Positions 15,129 through 31,052 of a stretch of 64,000 bases of DNA are shown one piece after another. The DNA lies in contig MCFG01000071.1 in NCBI GenBank assembly GCA_002104895.1, forward strand, positions 78,501 through 142,500, written 5' to 3'. Position numbers and translations under genes: made by a program. The notes under the pieces are model-generated. The model saw only the letters and a list, made by a program, of their open reading frames with translations. It searched no databases and was not told the origin of the DNA. This stretch comes from Anaeromyces robustus. Taxonomy: Eukaryota > Neocallimastigomycota > Neocallimastigomycetes > Neocallimastigales > Neocallimastigaceae. How positions within the stretch are numbered: the first letter of the stretch is position 1; every line of letters starts with the position of its first letter.

Positions 15129-15172
15129 CGTATTTCTATAATTAATATTAATATAATTTTTTAATTATAATA

Positions 15173-15205
<33 letters not shown>

Positions 15206-17107
15206 TTTTTATAATAAGATGTTTAAATTATAATAAATAATACAAATATTTTAGTTTAATAATAGTAAAAGTTATATTAATAATATTTTATATAGTAATT
15301 ATAATAATTAATAATAAAACTTTTTATCCATAATCAAAATATTATAGTTTTTTTTTTTCTAAATATGAAATAAATAGAATAAAATTATTCTAAAATTTCT
15401 TTTTTGATATATATAAAAATATATAAAAATATATTCATTTTTTTTTATATTTTTAAAAAATCTTAATATTTTTAAAATTATAATTATCTTTTTTATTTTT
15501 GATTATATAAATATTTTATAATAATTTAAATTTTTAATCCTATAGTTATATGTTGTGATATTTTTTTATTTTAAAAAATATAATTTTATAAGAATTATAA
15601 TTATAATTTTAATTATATTTTTAATTATAATTACAATTAATAATTAATAAATCTTAATTGTTAAAAAAGTAATTATAATAGTAATGGTAATAATAAAAAT
15701 ATTAAAAGGTAATAATTATAATTATAATCTATATTATTATTATTATTATAGTTTTTTTTTTTTTTTTTTTTTTTCATATTAATAAATTTATTAATTTTTT
15801 TATTTTTTCTTTTTAAAAAAGTATGAAAAAGAAGCTTTTATAAAACTATAGTAAATATTAAACAATAAATTCAAAAAATAAAAATAAAAAAAAAAAATAA
15901 TAATAATAAAAAAAAAAATAACTAGAAAGAGAGAGAGAAAGATTTGATCAGTTGATATATATATATATATATAAAATTTTTATTTCGATTAATAGAAGAA
16001 ATATTATTGAATATATTGGAATATTATATAAAAGTGACAGTAACTGTGAATAAAAATAAACCAACGAACCAATTTATATTATATAGACAAATAAAAAATT
16101 AAGGAAAAAATATAATAATTAATAAAATAAAAAACAATATATACACAACAAAGAGATATTATTATCATTTGAAATAATATTTTATCAAAGAGTTCATACA
16201 TAATATAAGGATTTTTACCATTGAAAGGATAACTTTGAAGATTCAATATATTATTATAAAGGTTGATACAAAATTATATAGTTTTTTTTATTTTATTAAA
16301 GGAAAAAAAAATATTATAGTCGATCTATACAATATATAAAGAAATCTACAATATTAAAGAATATGATATATATATACAATAAAAAAAAAATAATAATTTT
16401 TAATTGTTAATTGATAATATTATAACTTTTTTTTTTATTTTATTATTATTTTTTTTAATATCATAAATAATTTTTTTCGTATTGTATTATTAATAAAACA
16501 TTTACAATTTTTTATATAATTTATATTTTAAAAATTTATATTAGTGTCACTTTTTTTATATAAAAATTATCTATTAACGTAACATACAAAAGATATTCAA
16601 TAATACAAAATTATCATTCAGTAATAATTAAGTATTTTCAAATAAAAAGTATTAGAAAATAAAACAATTTTTATATTACTCTCAATAATTAAGTAAATGT
16701 ATTAAAGTGTTTATTAAATAAGAAAGCGAGAATATCATAAAATATATTAGCATTATTATTAAAAAAAAAAAAAAAAAAAAAAAAAGGTACATAGAAAATA
16801 TATAATAAATAATTATTAATTTATTTTTAAATAAAAGAAAAGTTTTTAAATATAATATATTTTTTATAAATTTACATATAAAATAATTTTATATTAAATC
16901 AATACAATTCTAAATCAAACAAATAAAAAAACAACTGATTAACTGATTAACCAAACAAATAAAACATAATATAAATAATAAAATAAATAATACTAATACT
17001 TATAATAATAATAAATAAAAAAAATAAATCATAAAAATAATAAAAAATAAAAAAAAAATATAAAAAATAAAAAAAAAATAATAAAGTTAAAAAGCATCAT
17101 TTAAAAA

Positions 17108-19611
17108 ATGGGTGCTAAACTTTGTAAACAAAAACAAGATGTTGCAAAAGATGCACGTCAACAATCGAAAAAAATTGATGCAAAAATTGAGGAAGATAGG
17201 AAAGTTAAAGAAAAAGAAGATGCTGTATTAAATAAATTATTATTATTAGGTCCAGCAGAAGCTGGTAAATCAACTTTATTAAAACAATTTAGATTAATTT
17301 ATACAAAAGGTCTTTCACAAAATGAAAGAGCGAACTTTAGACCTGGAATTGTAAGAAACCTTATAGAAGCTATGGTACAAGTTATTGAATATTTACCTCA
17401 TCTAGATTTAAAACTTGAAGAGGAGAATGGTTAGGTAGGAGAATTTTCTTAATTAATTAATTAAAAGAAATATAAATATATATATATATAATAAAAAAAA
17501 TATATATATATAAATATAAATATTGATAAAATATTAATAATTAGAATGAATATTAGAGTGAATAAGTATTTAAATTAATAAAATATTGTATACTAATTTT
17601 TAAATATATTTATATTTTATTTATTTATTTATTATAAATATATAATTTTTTATAATATTTACACCCCAAAATATTTTATATAAATATAAAATCATATTGA
17701 TTTTATTTTATTATTTGAAATATATATATATATACCTTAATATTATAAAACAATATAATATAGTATAAAATTTATAAAATAACATAAATTAAAATAAATA
17801 AATAAAAAAAATTTTTTTTTTTTATAAATGTAAATAACTTATTTTGTATAAATATAATATATAATCAATATTATACATAAAAAAAATTTATATTATCAAT
17901 AGTTCAATATGGAAATATCATTCAAGAACAAGCAAATCAATTATTAGAAGATTATGAATCAACGTTTTTGATACCTATTGATTATACTAATATATTAAAG
18001 AAACTATGGCTTGAATCAAAAGCCATTCAAACAGCTATTGATAGAGAACATGAAATTAATCTTAGTATGTTATTCTATTTAATTATTTATAATATTAATC
18101 ATTATTTTAATTGTCAATTTCAAAAAAAATTAAAAAAAAAAATTTTTTAAAAACAAAAAACAATTTATTATTGTAAACAAAACTAATTATATATATTTAA
18201 TTTTTAATATTTAATTAAAAAAAAAAAAAAAAACTCGTTATTTAAATTAATAATATAAAATAAAATAGTTGAATCAGCAAGATAGTAAGTTTGAAATTGA
18301 GAAAATAATTATAATAATAAAATATATATAAAAAATTAATAAAATAAAAACATGTCATACTTATAAAAATTATATATGTTATTATTTTTTTTTTTAAAAA
18401 AAAAAAAAAAAGCTTCTTTAATAATATCGATAGAATTCTTGCACCAAATTATTCTCCAAGTGATCAAGATATATTAAATTGTAGAATTATGACAACACAA
18501 GTATCAGAGACAGATGTTGTTATTCAACGTTGTCCATACAGGTAAATTTTTTTATTTAATATTTAAATATATATATATATTTTTTATATATAGTAAGATA
18601 TAAAAATAAAAAAAAATTTGCTAATATAAATTTTTTTATACTCTTAAAAAATAATAGAATTATTGATGTAGGGGGTCAGAGAAGTTTGAGAGGACAATGG
18701 GTAATTATTATTATTATTGTTGTTGTTGTTATTGTTGTTGTTGTTATTTTAATAATAATAATAACAAAAAAAAAAAAAAAAAAAAAGGAATATATATTAA
18801 TTAAATTTCATTATACAATAAAATTTATATATATATTAAAATAAAACAATAGATTGGTTATTTCGATGATGTTAAAACAATTATTTTCATAGTAGCTATT
18901 AGTTGTTATGATCAAAATTTGAGAGAAGATGTTAATGTGAAGTAAGTATCAGATAAAATTTTTTTAATAAATATGAACATATATTGATAATATTTATAAA
19001 TATAAAAAAAAATTTTTTTTCCTATATAATGAAATTAAATTCATTTAACATATAAAAAATTCATTTAACATATAAAAAAAAAAAATAGTCGAATGAAGGA
19101 TGCAATTCACTTATTTGGTGAAATTGTTAAAAAGGATGTATTTAAAAAGACGGCTATTATGTTATTCTTAAATAAAATCGATATATTTAAAGAAAAGATT
19201 AAAGTATCACCAATTAGTAAATATTTCCCTGAATATGAAGGTAATTTTTTTGATTATTATTATTAACAATATTATGAAAAAAACAATATAATAATAAATA
19301 ATAATAATAATTATTATAATATAATTATAATAATAATAATAATAAAAGAGATAAAAGTATTTGTAACAATTTTTAATAATATTATAATATTAATATTAAT
19401 TAATTTTTTTTATTTTTAATATAAAGATGATGGTGATTTGAATAAAGCAACTGGTTTCTTCGGAAAACAATTTGTAATGCAAAGTGAAAATCCTGCCCAA
19501 CGTATATATACCCATCTTACATGGGCAACAGATACAAGTCAAATTAAAATTGTAATTGCTATTGTTACAGATATTGTTCTAAGAATGAACTTAGAAGCCT
19601 CTGGTTTCTAA
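17108..19611 (+). CDS. GPA: Heterotrimeric G-protein alpha subunit, divergent (8 exons, 365 aa)
   Basis: GTP-binding alpha subunit that links receptors to effectors at the plasma membrane. I infer exons 17108-17429, 17903-18064, 18269-18284, 18413-18541, 18658-18700, 18853-18941, 19089-19240 and 19427-19611. All introns are GT..AG and the sum is 366 codons. The N-terminus MGAKLC carries a potential myristoylation glycine (G2) and palmitoylation cysteine (C6). The P-loop is GPAEAGKST (48-56), against the usual GxGESGKST. The catalytic arginine (R191) and switch I threonine (T194) are present, as are DVGGQRS with Q217, NKID (282-285) and TWATDT. Spacing from R191 to Q217 and to NKID matches standard G-alpha. 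Switch II after DVGGQRS reads LRGQW instead of ERKKW, and the C-terminus ends SGF. The family is certain; the receptor and effector are unknown. Confidence 0.93.
18269..18284 (+). other. 16-nt microexon of the G-alpha gene
   Basis: A 16-base exon sits between an AG acceptor (18267-18268) and a GTAAGT donor (18285). Joined to the flanking exons it encodes IESAR plus two bases of the next Tyr codon, giving INLIESARYFFNNIDRI. This matches the conserved helical-domain end of G-alpha, where related proteins read LxDSAxYxxxxxDRI. Without it the reading frame and this conserved block are lost. Confidence 0.85.
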
Positions 19612-19794
19612 TCATATATAATAAAGCTTTTCTTAACAAAAAAAAAAAAACATAAACAGATTAAAAAAAAAAAATTAAAAAATTAAAAAAAATAAAAACT
19701 AAAAATTAAAAACAAAACAAAAAAAAAAAATCAAAAAAAAAAAAAAAAAAAAAAAAAAATCAAAATAAAACAAAACAAAACAAAAAGACAAGAA

Positions 19795-19832
<38 letters not shown>

Positions 19833-20884
19833 ATAAATAACATAACAGAAAAAAAATACAAACAAATAATCAATATATTTTAATAATTATATTAAAATTA
19901 GAAAAAAAAAATTAATCTGGTGTAAATTTCATAAAAAATAGAATCCTTTAACCAATTCTTGTACCTCTTTAATATATATATAAATTTTTATTTTTTTTTT
20001 ATTAGATCTTTTTCTTTTTTTTCTTTTTTTTTTTTTTTTTTCTTTCTTTCTAAAATTATTACTATATAATCACAATATTATAATAAACTTAAATAATAAA
20101 TTATTTAATATAAACGCAATGATGAATGTGTTTTTTTTTATTAATTAAAAGAACACATTAACTATTTAAGTTTATAATAATTAATAAAAAAAAAAAAAAA
20201 AAATACATTCTTCAATAACAAATTAAAAAAAAAAAATTAAAAAAAAATTAAAAAAAATTTAATCGATATTATAAATAATAAATAATATATATTTTTGTTA
20301 ATTTTTTTTTCCCTCTTTATCCTCTTTAATAATTAATTTTTATTAATTATGTAATTAAAATTTCTATTCATATTATCTAAATAAAAAAATAAAAATTAAA
20401 AAAAAAATATATAAATATATATATATATAAATTTAAAAATAATTATAAAAAATTTCATTTTAATATAAAAAATTTCCTTTTTTTTTTTTTTTTTTTTTTA
20501 AATTAATGTGTTTGTACATAAATTTATGTGATATCATAATATTTATATTTTTATATATATATGTATACTTTATATAATATAGAATCATTGGTATAAAAAA
20601 TCCACATTACCTACAAAATGGAAAATATAATAAAAGTATTATATATATATATATATTAAAAATGATTTATACTAAATAACTAAATTCATTATTAAATAAA
20701 ATTATTAAAGTTTACTAAAATACTTTTGTTTAATAAAAAATTTTTTGAACTATATTAAATATAATTTAATAATAAAATGAAGAAGAAAAAATATAAAAAA
20801 AATTATATATATATATTTTACATTCTTTCTCAAAAATATATATGTAATATTAATATTGTCAAAGTAATTTAAATAATAGGAAAA
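19612..20884. other. Intergenic region between G-alpha and kinesin-9
   Basis: It contains poly(A)-rich and CAAAA-rich sequence after the G-alpha stop, then AT-rich DNA leading to the kinesin ATG. No gene is seen. Confidence 0.7.
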
Positions 20885-23800
20885 ATGAAACCAAAACATG
20901 TAAAAGTCATTGTTAGAACGAGACCAACATCAGATTTCGCTAATGATATATTACAAATAAGTCAAGAGACAAATGTAGAGATAAAAGAAAAGATATATAT
21001 ATATATATCAAAAAATTAATATAAATAAAAAATTTTATAATTAAAATTAATAAATAATCGTCGATATTTATAATATTTAATAATAATTTATATAATATAT
21101 TTATTATAAAATATATATATGTTTAATTTAATTATGATATAATAGTCAATCCATATTCATATTCCAAAAAATTCAGAAAGTGGATTTATTAATAATCAGC
21201 AAGAAGATTGGGATTTTAAATTTGATCAAATATTACATAATGCTTCTCAAGAATGTATTTTCGATGAATGTGGAGCACCAATATTAAAATCATTGATAGA
21301 TGGATATAATGGTACATGAAAATAATTATATATATGAAGATAATACATTTTTTAATGCTTTAATATTTGGATTGATAAATTGCAAAAATTATTGATAATA
21401 ATAAAAAAATAAATAATTATTTTTTTTTTTAATTTTTAAATATATATTTAATATTTCATATTATAAATGGATTAATACAGGAACAATTTTGGTAATTATT
21501 TAATAATTGATATATATTATGAAAGTAATAATGAAAAAGTAATTAATATCAATATTTTACTTTTCAAATATATGATGAATAAAAAATATATATAAAATTT
21601 TGATTATATAATAATAATAATAATAATAACAATAATAATAATAACAATAATAATAATAATGATAATAATAAAAATAACAACAACAACAATAATAATAAAA
21701 ATAATAAAATTAAAAAGGCATATGGTCAAACAGGGGCTGGAAAAACATATACAATGACAGGAACAACAGAAAATTATGTTCATAGAGGTTTAATTCCAAG
21801 AATGATATCTCAACTTTATAAAGAAATAGCAAATAAAACACAAATGGCTATTACTGTAAGAATTAGTTATTTAGAAATATATAATGAACAAATGGTTGAT
21901 TTATTAGCTTCATTAAATGACGATGAAAATTGTACTGGTGCATTAAAAGTGGTGGATGAAAATATTGGTATGAATAAAATGAATTTAAAAATATCTTTTC
22001 ATTTAGAAAAAGAAAAAATAAATAAAATTTATTTCCGTTATTTTTTTTTATTTTTTTTTTTCGCTTAATAGATGAATAATTGAATATTATAAAATTAAAA
22101 ATATTTAAATTATTTATATTATAAAATCTTTTTTTTTCTTATTTACTATAATATATAAGGTCCATCACTTGTAAAAAATTTATCACTACAAATTGCAAAT
22201 ACAGAAGAAGAAGCACTAAATCTATTATTTGAAGGTGAAACCAACCGATCAATTGCTGAACATCAATTAAATAAAAATTCATCAAGGTAAAAATAAATCA
22301 ATTAAATATAAATATGATCAATAAATAGTTTTATATAAATATATAATGTATATATATTTATATATTCCCCGAAGAATTGATTAAATATTTACCAAATATA
22401 TCTATAATATAAATATATATATAATATAATATATATATATTTTTTTGAAAAGATCGCATTGTATTTTTACTATTTATCTTGAATCAAGGTCAAGAGTGGA
22501 ATCATCTGAAAAAGTAATTTATTCAAAATTAAATTTAGTTGATTTAGCTGGATCTGAAAGACTATCTAAAACTCAAACCTCTGGTGTTTCTCTTCAAGAA
22601 GCAAAATGTAAAAATATATATATATATATACATATATTTATTTTTATAGAAGGATATATTAAATTTTTATTATTATTTTCAAAAATAATTAACAATGTAT
22701 ATTTTATATGTAAAAAAATATTATAATAATAATAATTATTTTTTTTTTTTTGGAATTAGATATTAATAAATCGTTAACATTTTTGGAACAAGTTATTATA
22801 GCATTATCTGATAAAAAAAGGTAAATGAAAAATATAATTGATATATATATATAATTAAAATTAAAACTATATATATTAAAGCATATAATAAATTAATAAA
22901 ATAATAATGATAATAATAATGATAATAATTACTATACATTATAAAAAAATAATTCTATAAAAATTAGAGAACATATTCCATATCGTCAATCAAAATTAAC
23001 TAGTGTTTTAAGAGATGCATTAGGTGGTAATTGTAATACTATTATGATTGCAAATATTTGGGGAGTTAAAGAACATATAGAGGAAACTATCTCAACATTA
23101 AGATTTGGAACTCGAATGATGTGTGTATCTAATACCCCAATTATTAATGTTCAATATGATCCAATGGTATATATTCATGATATAAATATATTTTTTAGAG
23201 AAGAAAATTTTAATAATCGAATAATTTTTTTTTGATCTTATTTAAGAAAATTAATGTTTTTTATTATTTATTATTAATTATTATTATTATTAATATTATT
23301 ATTGACTTGTTTATTCTTTATTATTATCATTTTATTATTATTATTATTATTATTATCACTGTATATATATTGATTTTAGGCATTGATTAAAAAATATGAA
23401 AGAGAAATTAAAGAATTAAAACATGAATTATCAATGCATGATGCACTTAATTCCAAAATTAATATTCAATATGAACCTTATAATGATAATCAGAAATATG
23501 AATTAAGAAAACAAATTAAATCATATATTGATAATGAAAGTGAAGAAATACCGGTATTATATACATAATATTAGTTTATTTTAAATAATATGAATTTTTA
23601 TAATTAAAAATTTTATCATCTTTTTTTTTTTTATCATATTTAAATATTTATATCTATGCATAAATAATAATAATCAAAAAAGATTATCAATGTAAGACAA
23701 ATCAAAGAAGTATTTAATCAATTTAGAAAATTATATATAAATCTGGAAACGGAAATGGAAGAAAATTCTAAACTTATTAAACATAATGCTAATTTAAATA

Positions 23801-24719
23801 ATTCTCAATCTAATGGAAATAATGAAAATAACAAACAAGAACATGAAAATAACATGGTATATAAATTAGAATATGTTATAATATATTTATATTGTGATTA
23901 ATTATTATATATGAAAGTAGTATAATAATCTCTCATTTATTTGAAAAAAAAATTTTATAGAATAAATCAAATTATGATAAAGATGATGGCGTTGGTGATA
24001 TTGAAGGTGGTGGATTCGGAATTGGATTGGTAATATTTTGGAGAATGGAAAAATTTATTATAACATTTTTTATTTATAAAATATATAATTATTAATATTT
24101 TTTAATTTTTATTTTTTCTTTTTTTTTTTTTTTTTTGTGTTGCTGAATATTAAATTTATATATATAAATATAATATTAGGCTCCAAATGGAAAAACAATA
24201 AATAAAAATATGAAAGAGAAAAATAAGAAAAAGGGTTCAGCTAAATCCTCAAATTCAAATAATAATAATAATTCAAATGGTTTTGATAAAGATAAGACAG
24301 AAGAGAATTTAACATCAATATCTTCTAGTCAAGTATTTAAAACTGGTTCTCCCAAAAACAAAAATGAACATGTATATATATTTTAAAATAATAATTCAGT
24401 ATTTCATAAAAATTGATTAAAATATTTTCAATTTTTAAATAATAATTTCATAAAAGATATTATCATGCATCTAATATCTAATATTTAATATATTTTAAAT
24501 ACAATATCACTATTAATTAATTTTATAGGATGATGATACCTTAAAAATAAATAATTTACAAGATTTACCATTAATACAGAAAGTTTTGAATAAAGATAAT
24601 ACAAGTTCTAATACTGGAAGTAAAGCTAACTTTAGTCCTCCTAATAGATCGGAAGAATTTGAAATATTTAAAAGAGGCAATGGTGCTGAGATGAATAAAA
24701 TATTAACAGAAAATAAAGG

Positions 24720-24750
<31 letters not shown>

Positions 24751-25831
24751 TAGTGATAATTATTTAAAATATTTATAAAATAATATGGAAATATTAGTTA
24801 TACAGTTTAATTAATTCTTTTTTTTTTAATTATATATATATATATAAAATATTTATATTTATAATTTTATTAGCAATTCTTAAGGAAAAGAAAAAGACAG
24901 CTAAAGGATTTGCCGAAAGTGTTAATAAAATTAAAGCCCAAATTGATGAATTAAGAGAAGTTATAAATAAAAAGAAAAATAATAGGAATTTTGATACAAG
25001 TAAATAATTTTTTACTTATATAGTTTTATTATTATGTAAAAATTAAACTAAAGGTTATATATCTAAATATAAATATATATATTTATATTTATAAAAATTA
25101 TTTTATTAAAGACAATACAAAAGAGGTATTGGATGAAGATGAATTCCATCTTATGCAACAAATGCAAATATTGAAACAACATTATAGAAGTAAATATGAT
25201 AGTTTAAAAAATTGTAGAGTAGAAGTTGAATATTGTTTAAGATTAGTAGATCAATGCCGTCAAAAATTAATGCAAGAATTTGAAGCTTGGTATGATTCAT
25301 TGTATGGTTCTCATATAGCAGAAAGTGAAGGATCAGCAGCTCAAGCAAATGTATATTAAAAAATAATTAAAATAATAATATTGATTATATATATAAAATC
25401 AAAATCAGTAATATTCAATATATTTTCTTTTTTTTTTTTTTAATAAATTTATTAGAGTAATATAAATGTTGACCAAAGTAAATTTAAGTTAGATAAAATA
25501 AATAACCAGGAATCTTATACGTATTATAAAGCAAAGAAAAATGTTGATAAAAAAAATATTAGAGTAAGATATTATATTTTTTAAATAAATAAATAAATAA
25601 TATATAGTAAAAAATTATAATAATAAAGATAATATTAAAATAATAATAATAATATATAATAATAATATGTAATAATAATAATAATACTTAATAATAATAA
25701 TATGTAATAATAATAATAATACTATTATAATTATTTTTTTAATTTTGATCTTATAGCAAACATTATTAAAAGGGCGACATCAAAAAATACCACCAATACC
25801 AACTTCTAAAACTATATCTACATTAATTTAA
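20885..25831 (+). CDS. KIF9: Kinesin-9 (KIF9-type) flagellar motor (17 exons, 801 aa)
   Basis: Microtubule motor of the kinesin-9 family, which works on the central pair of motile flagella. Exons inferred: 20885-20974, 21146-21311, 21481-21491, 21718-21967, 22160-22286, 22453-22607, 22760-22820, 22968-23166, 23380-23553, 23683-23856, 23961-24029, 24180-24371, 24529-24718, 24874-24999, 25112-25350, 25456-25563 and 25757-25831. All borders are GT..AG and they total 802 codons. The motor domain is N-terminal (1 to about 350) with P-loop GQTGAGKT (92-99), NSSRSH around 212-217 and DLAGSE (245-250). Family-specific features are INKSLTFLEQ, HIPYRQSKLT, the post-motor NxxYDPM and RQIKEVFNQFR blocks, and a C-terminal DEDEF/LVDQCR/EFEAWYD block as in animal KIF9. 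An Asn/Ser/Lys-rich linker lies between. Length is close to human KIF9 (about 790 aa). Intron 3 is full of AAT/AAC repeats. Confidence 0.94.
21481..21491 (+). other. 11-nt microexon of the kinesin-9 gene
   Basis: The 11-base exon GAACAATTTTG lies between an ACAG acceptor and a GTAATT donor. With the single G at the end of the previous exon it supplies GTIL in DGYNGTILAYGQTGAGKT. This stretch runs straight into the P-loop and cannot be skipped without a frameshift. Confidence 0.85.
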
Positions 25832-26494
25832 ATATTCTTTTATAAAATAGTATTTTTATTTTGTTTTAAAATTTAAATAATTTTAAATAAAAGAAAGAGA
25901 AAAAAAAAAATATGCTTTTAAATTTTTTGGTTTTTAGAGATTTTTTAAATAATTAATTGAAACTTTAAATAATTTTTTAAAAAAAATATTGTATTCTATA
26001 TAAAAAAAAAAAAAAAACTAGTTTTTATATTAAACAGTGCATTAACTAGCTTTCATATATTTTTTTTTAAAAAAAAAAAAAGTAATTTACTAAAAAAAAA
26101 AACTTTTTTTTTTTTTTTTACTAATATTAAACAATTTAATATATATATTAATTTAATATTTTTAAAAAAATTATATATTATGTTTTTATATGCATATATA
26201 TATATATATCTTTTTTTTATTATTTATAAAAATTGAGAATTAATTTTTTAATTGTAAATTTTTTAATTTATTTGGAAGTAAAAAAACAAAAAATTAATAA
26301 AATATAATTAATCAATAAAAATTTTCCATTTACCAATTATTGAATAGTATTAAATGATATGATGTATATAAATGAATAATATTAAAATCTTAAAATTATA
26401 TCACGTGACATATACTGATTTACCCTATGAAATGATTAAATATTAATAATAAAAAATTATTCAATAAAAAAAAATATTCAATAGTAAATAGTTT

Positions 26495-26526
<32 letters not shown>

Positions 26527-26573
26527 CTAAATTTATAATAAAAAAAAATTATTAAATTTTTAAATATTTAATC
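25832..26573. other. Intergenic region upstream of DAHP synthase
   Basis: AT-rich DNA with long T and A runs. It holds the kinesin-9 3' end and the DAHP synthase promoter, including an E-box palindrome at 26401-26408. No gene is seen. Confidence 0.7.
26401..26408. promoter_or_regulatory. E-box palindrome TCACGTGA upstream of DAHP synthase
   Basis: TCACGTGA is a complete 8-bp palindrome about 165 bases before the DAHP synthase ATG, in DNA with almost no other G or C. CACGTG is the core bound by fungal bHLH factors of the Cbf1/Pho4/Tye7 type. Regulation by such a factor is inference. Confidence 0.45.
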
Positions 26574-28557
<1,984 letters not shown>

Positions 28558-29058
28558 TTTTTTTTTTTTTTTTATCTTTTTCAAATTTAAAAGAAACAAC
28601 AATATAAATAATATCATCGCATTAATTTATTTATTTATAAATCATAATAAATGAAATTATGGTTTATCCTATGAAATATATGTATATATTTATATATATA
28701 TAACCTATATGAATAATTAAAAATAAAAAAAAAAAAAAAAGAAAAAAAAAAAAAAAAAAAAACATTTATTTTTAATTTATAATTATTTATATATAGTAAT
28801 AATAAATTAATAATTAAATAGAAAAAAAATATTAAAAATATTTAAAAAAAAAAATTAAAATTAAAAATAACAATAATAATAATACTAATAATAATAATAA
28901 TTTTAATTATAATAATAATAATAAATAGTTGAATTAGTTAAAAAAAAAAATTAAAAATAAAAATAAAAATAAAAATAAAAAAAAAAAAAATAAAAATAAT
29001 AAAAAAAAAAAAAAAAAAAAAAAATTAAAATAAGGTAAGAATTTATGAAAAAATATTA

Positions 29059-29089
<31 letters not shown>

Positions 29090-29340
29090 GTGTTTATTAA
29101 TATGAAAAAAGCTATTCATATATTATTACATTAATATTTAATAATTAATAATAATGAAAAAAGTAAATATTTAATATATTTAAAAAAGTATAATGATTTA
29201 TGAAATTTTTATTTTTTTTTAATTTTTTTTTTTTTAAACAATGATAATAATGATTAATGCAATTAATATGTATTTACTTGTAAATAATGAAAATCAAAAC
29301 AACAAAAAAATTAAAAAAAATTGTTTTTTTTTTTTTTTTT
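28558..29340. other. Convergent intergenic region
   Basis: This lies between the 3' ends of DAHP synthase (+) and the SNARE gene (-). It holds A runs, T runs, AAT repeats and AAAAT repeats only. The Lys/Phe-type open frames here are simple-sequence artefacts. Confidence 0.75.
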
Positions 29341-31010
29341 TTAGAAATAATTTAAAATTTTTATTATAATAAATCCAATGACGGTTACAACGATCATAGC
29401 CAGAATAGCATTTAACATATATTTTTCTCCTTTCATTGACTAATTTTTTTTTTTTTTTTTATAAATTAAAATTAAAAAGGATATAGAATATATTAATACT
29501 TTTAATAAAAATAATTTATAGTTTTAATGTAATTATTATTATATAATATTGTAATACCTTTAAAACTACATTTTTCATTTTTGTATTAAGGGTTTCAATA
29601 TGTGCTGCTGCAATATCTACTTTTTCTTCAACTCTATCAATAATTACTTCTTGTTTTTCTAATTCCTAATTTACATTTGATTTGAAATGTTCGGATATAT
29701 TATAAATTATAAATAAAAAAAAATATCCATTGATTAATATAATAAATATAATAATTTTATTCTATTTTAAATAATAGTAATATTTTATTTTTTTTTTTTA
29801 TAATTCATATAATACATCATTAATTCCAATGGCAATTTGTTTAACAATTTTAACTCCTTCTGAGATTTCATCCAATTGTTGATCCTAAATATATTAATTT
29901 ATATTTATTTATATATAAAATATTACATTATTCTTAATTAATCTTTCTTTTATTAAATAATTCTTTATATATAATTCCAATTAAAATTTAACTTTATATT
30001 ATTTATATTTAGAAAATGTTAATATAATTATTAAATATATTATAATCATAATCATAATCATCATTTTTATTATCATTATTTTATATTTGAATAATTACAA
30101 TTTCTTGGTTTGTTTTTTTTATTTGTATTAAATCTTCTTCAATATCAAAATCATCTAATTCAGTATCCATATAAGGATCTTTTTCTTGAAAAGGTGAAGT
30201 GGGTGATGAAAAATTAGGTGTTCCACTGGTTTCTTTCATATATATATTTATATTTTTTAAATATTATTTATTTATATATAATAATATACAGAAAGGATTA
30301 TAAATAAATAAAATGTTATTTTTTTTATTATTAGATTTATATAAATAAAAAGATTTATTATTTTATTATTATCTTTTAATAAAGATTAATATAGACATAA
30401 TAATGATAATAATAACAAAAACCTCTTGCAGGTGAAGATAATAATTTCTTTCTATCATTAGCAGCTTTATCTGAAAATCTTTTCTTTTCTAACATTTCAC
30501 ATTCCTCTATATGTTTAAATACCAAACTAACGATATCTTTTCTTTTTTCAATAAATTGTTTTTCTTCAGGAGTTGGCTTCCTCTTTTTAAGCATCTTTTT
30601 TATATTATATTATTAATTTTTTTTTATTATATAGAATTGGAATATCATTATATAAATAAGTAAAAAAAAAATATATATATATATATTTAGTAATTTTCGA
30701 AAATTTATAGTTTTGATTTTATCAATATATTGAAAAAAATATATATTTATACATCGATATATGAAAATAATGTATATTTAAATATACTTTTTTCTCTGCT
30801 TTATTAGCAAGTTCTTTTAATGTATTTGCATTTTCTCGAACAGATTTAATACTACACCTTATATGATATGATGCTTCTGCAGTTTCTGATGAATTCTCAT
30901 TTTCTATAAATAATTTTTCTCTTTCTTTTAATGCCTTCATAATTTTTAAATATATTTAGGAATAAATCAAATTTTTTGTGATAAACGAAAATTATTTATA
31001 AATAATAGTA

Positions 31011-31052
<42 letters not shown>

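Larger units (their letters stand above)
11343..17107. other. Gene-free AT-rich intergenic region
   Basis: About 5.8 kb between the divergently transcribed membrane-protein gene and the G-alpha gene. I see no convincing exon. It holds homopolymers, a 69-bp tandem duplication (14311-14448), a palindrome near 13842-13863 and a near-perfect hairpin near 15091-15128. The last few hundred bases must contain the G-alpha promoter and leader, but I cannot place a specific element. Confidence 0.7.
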
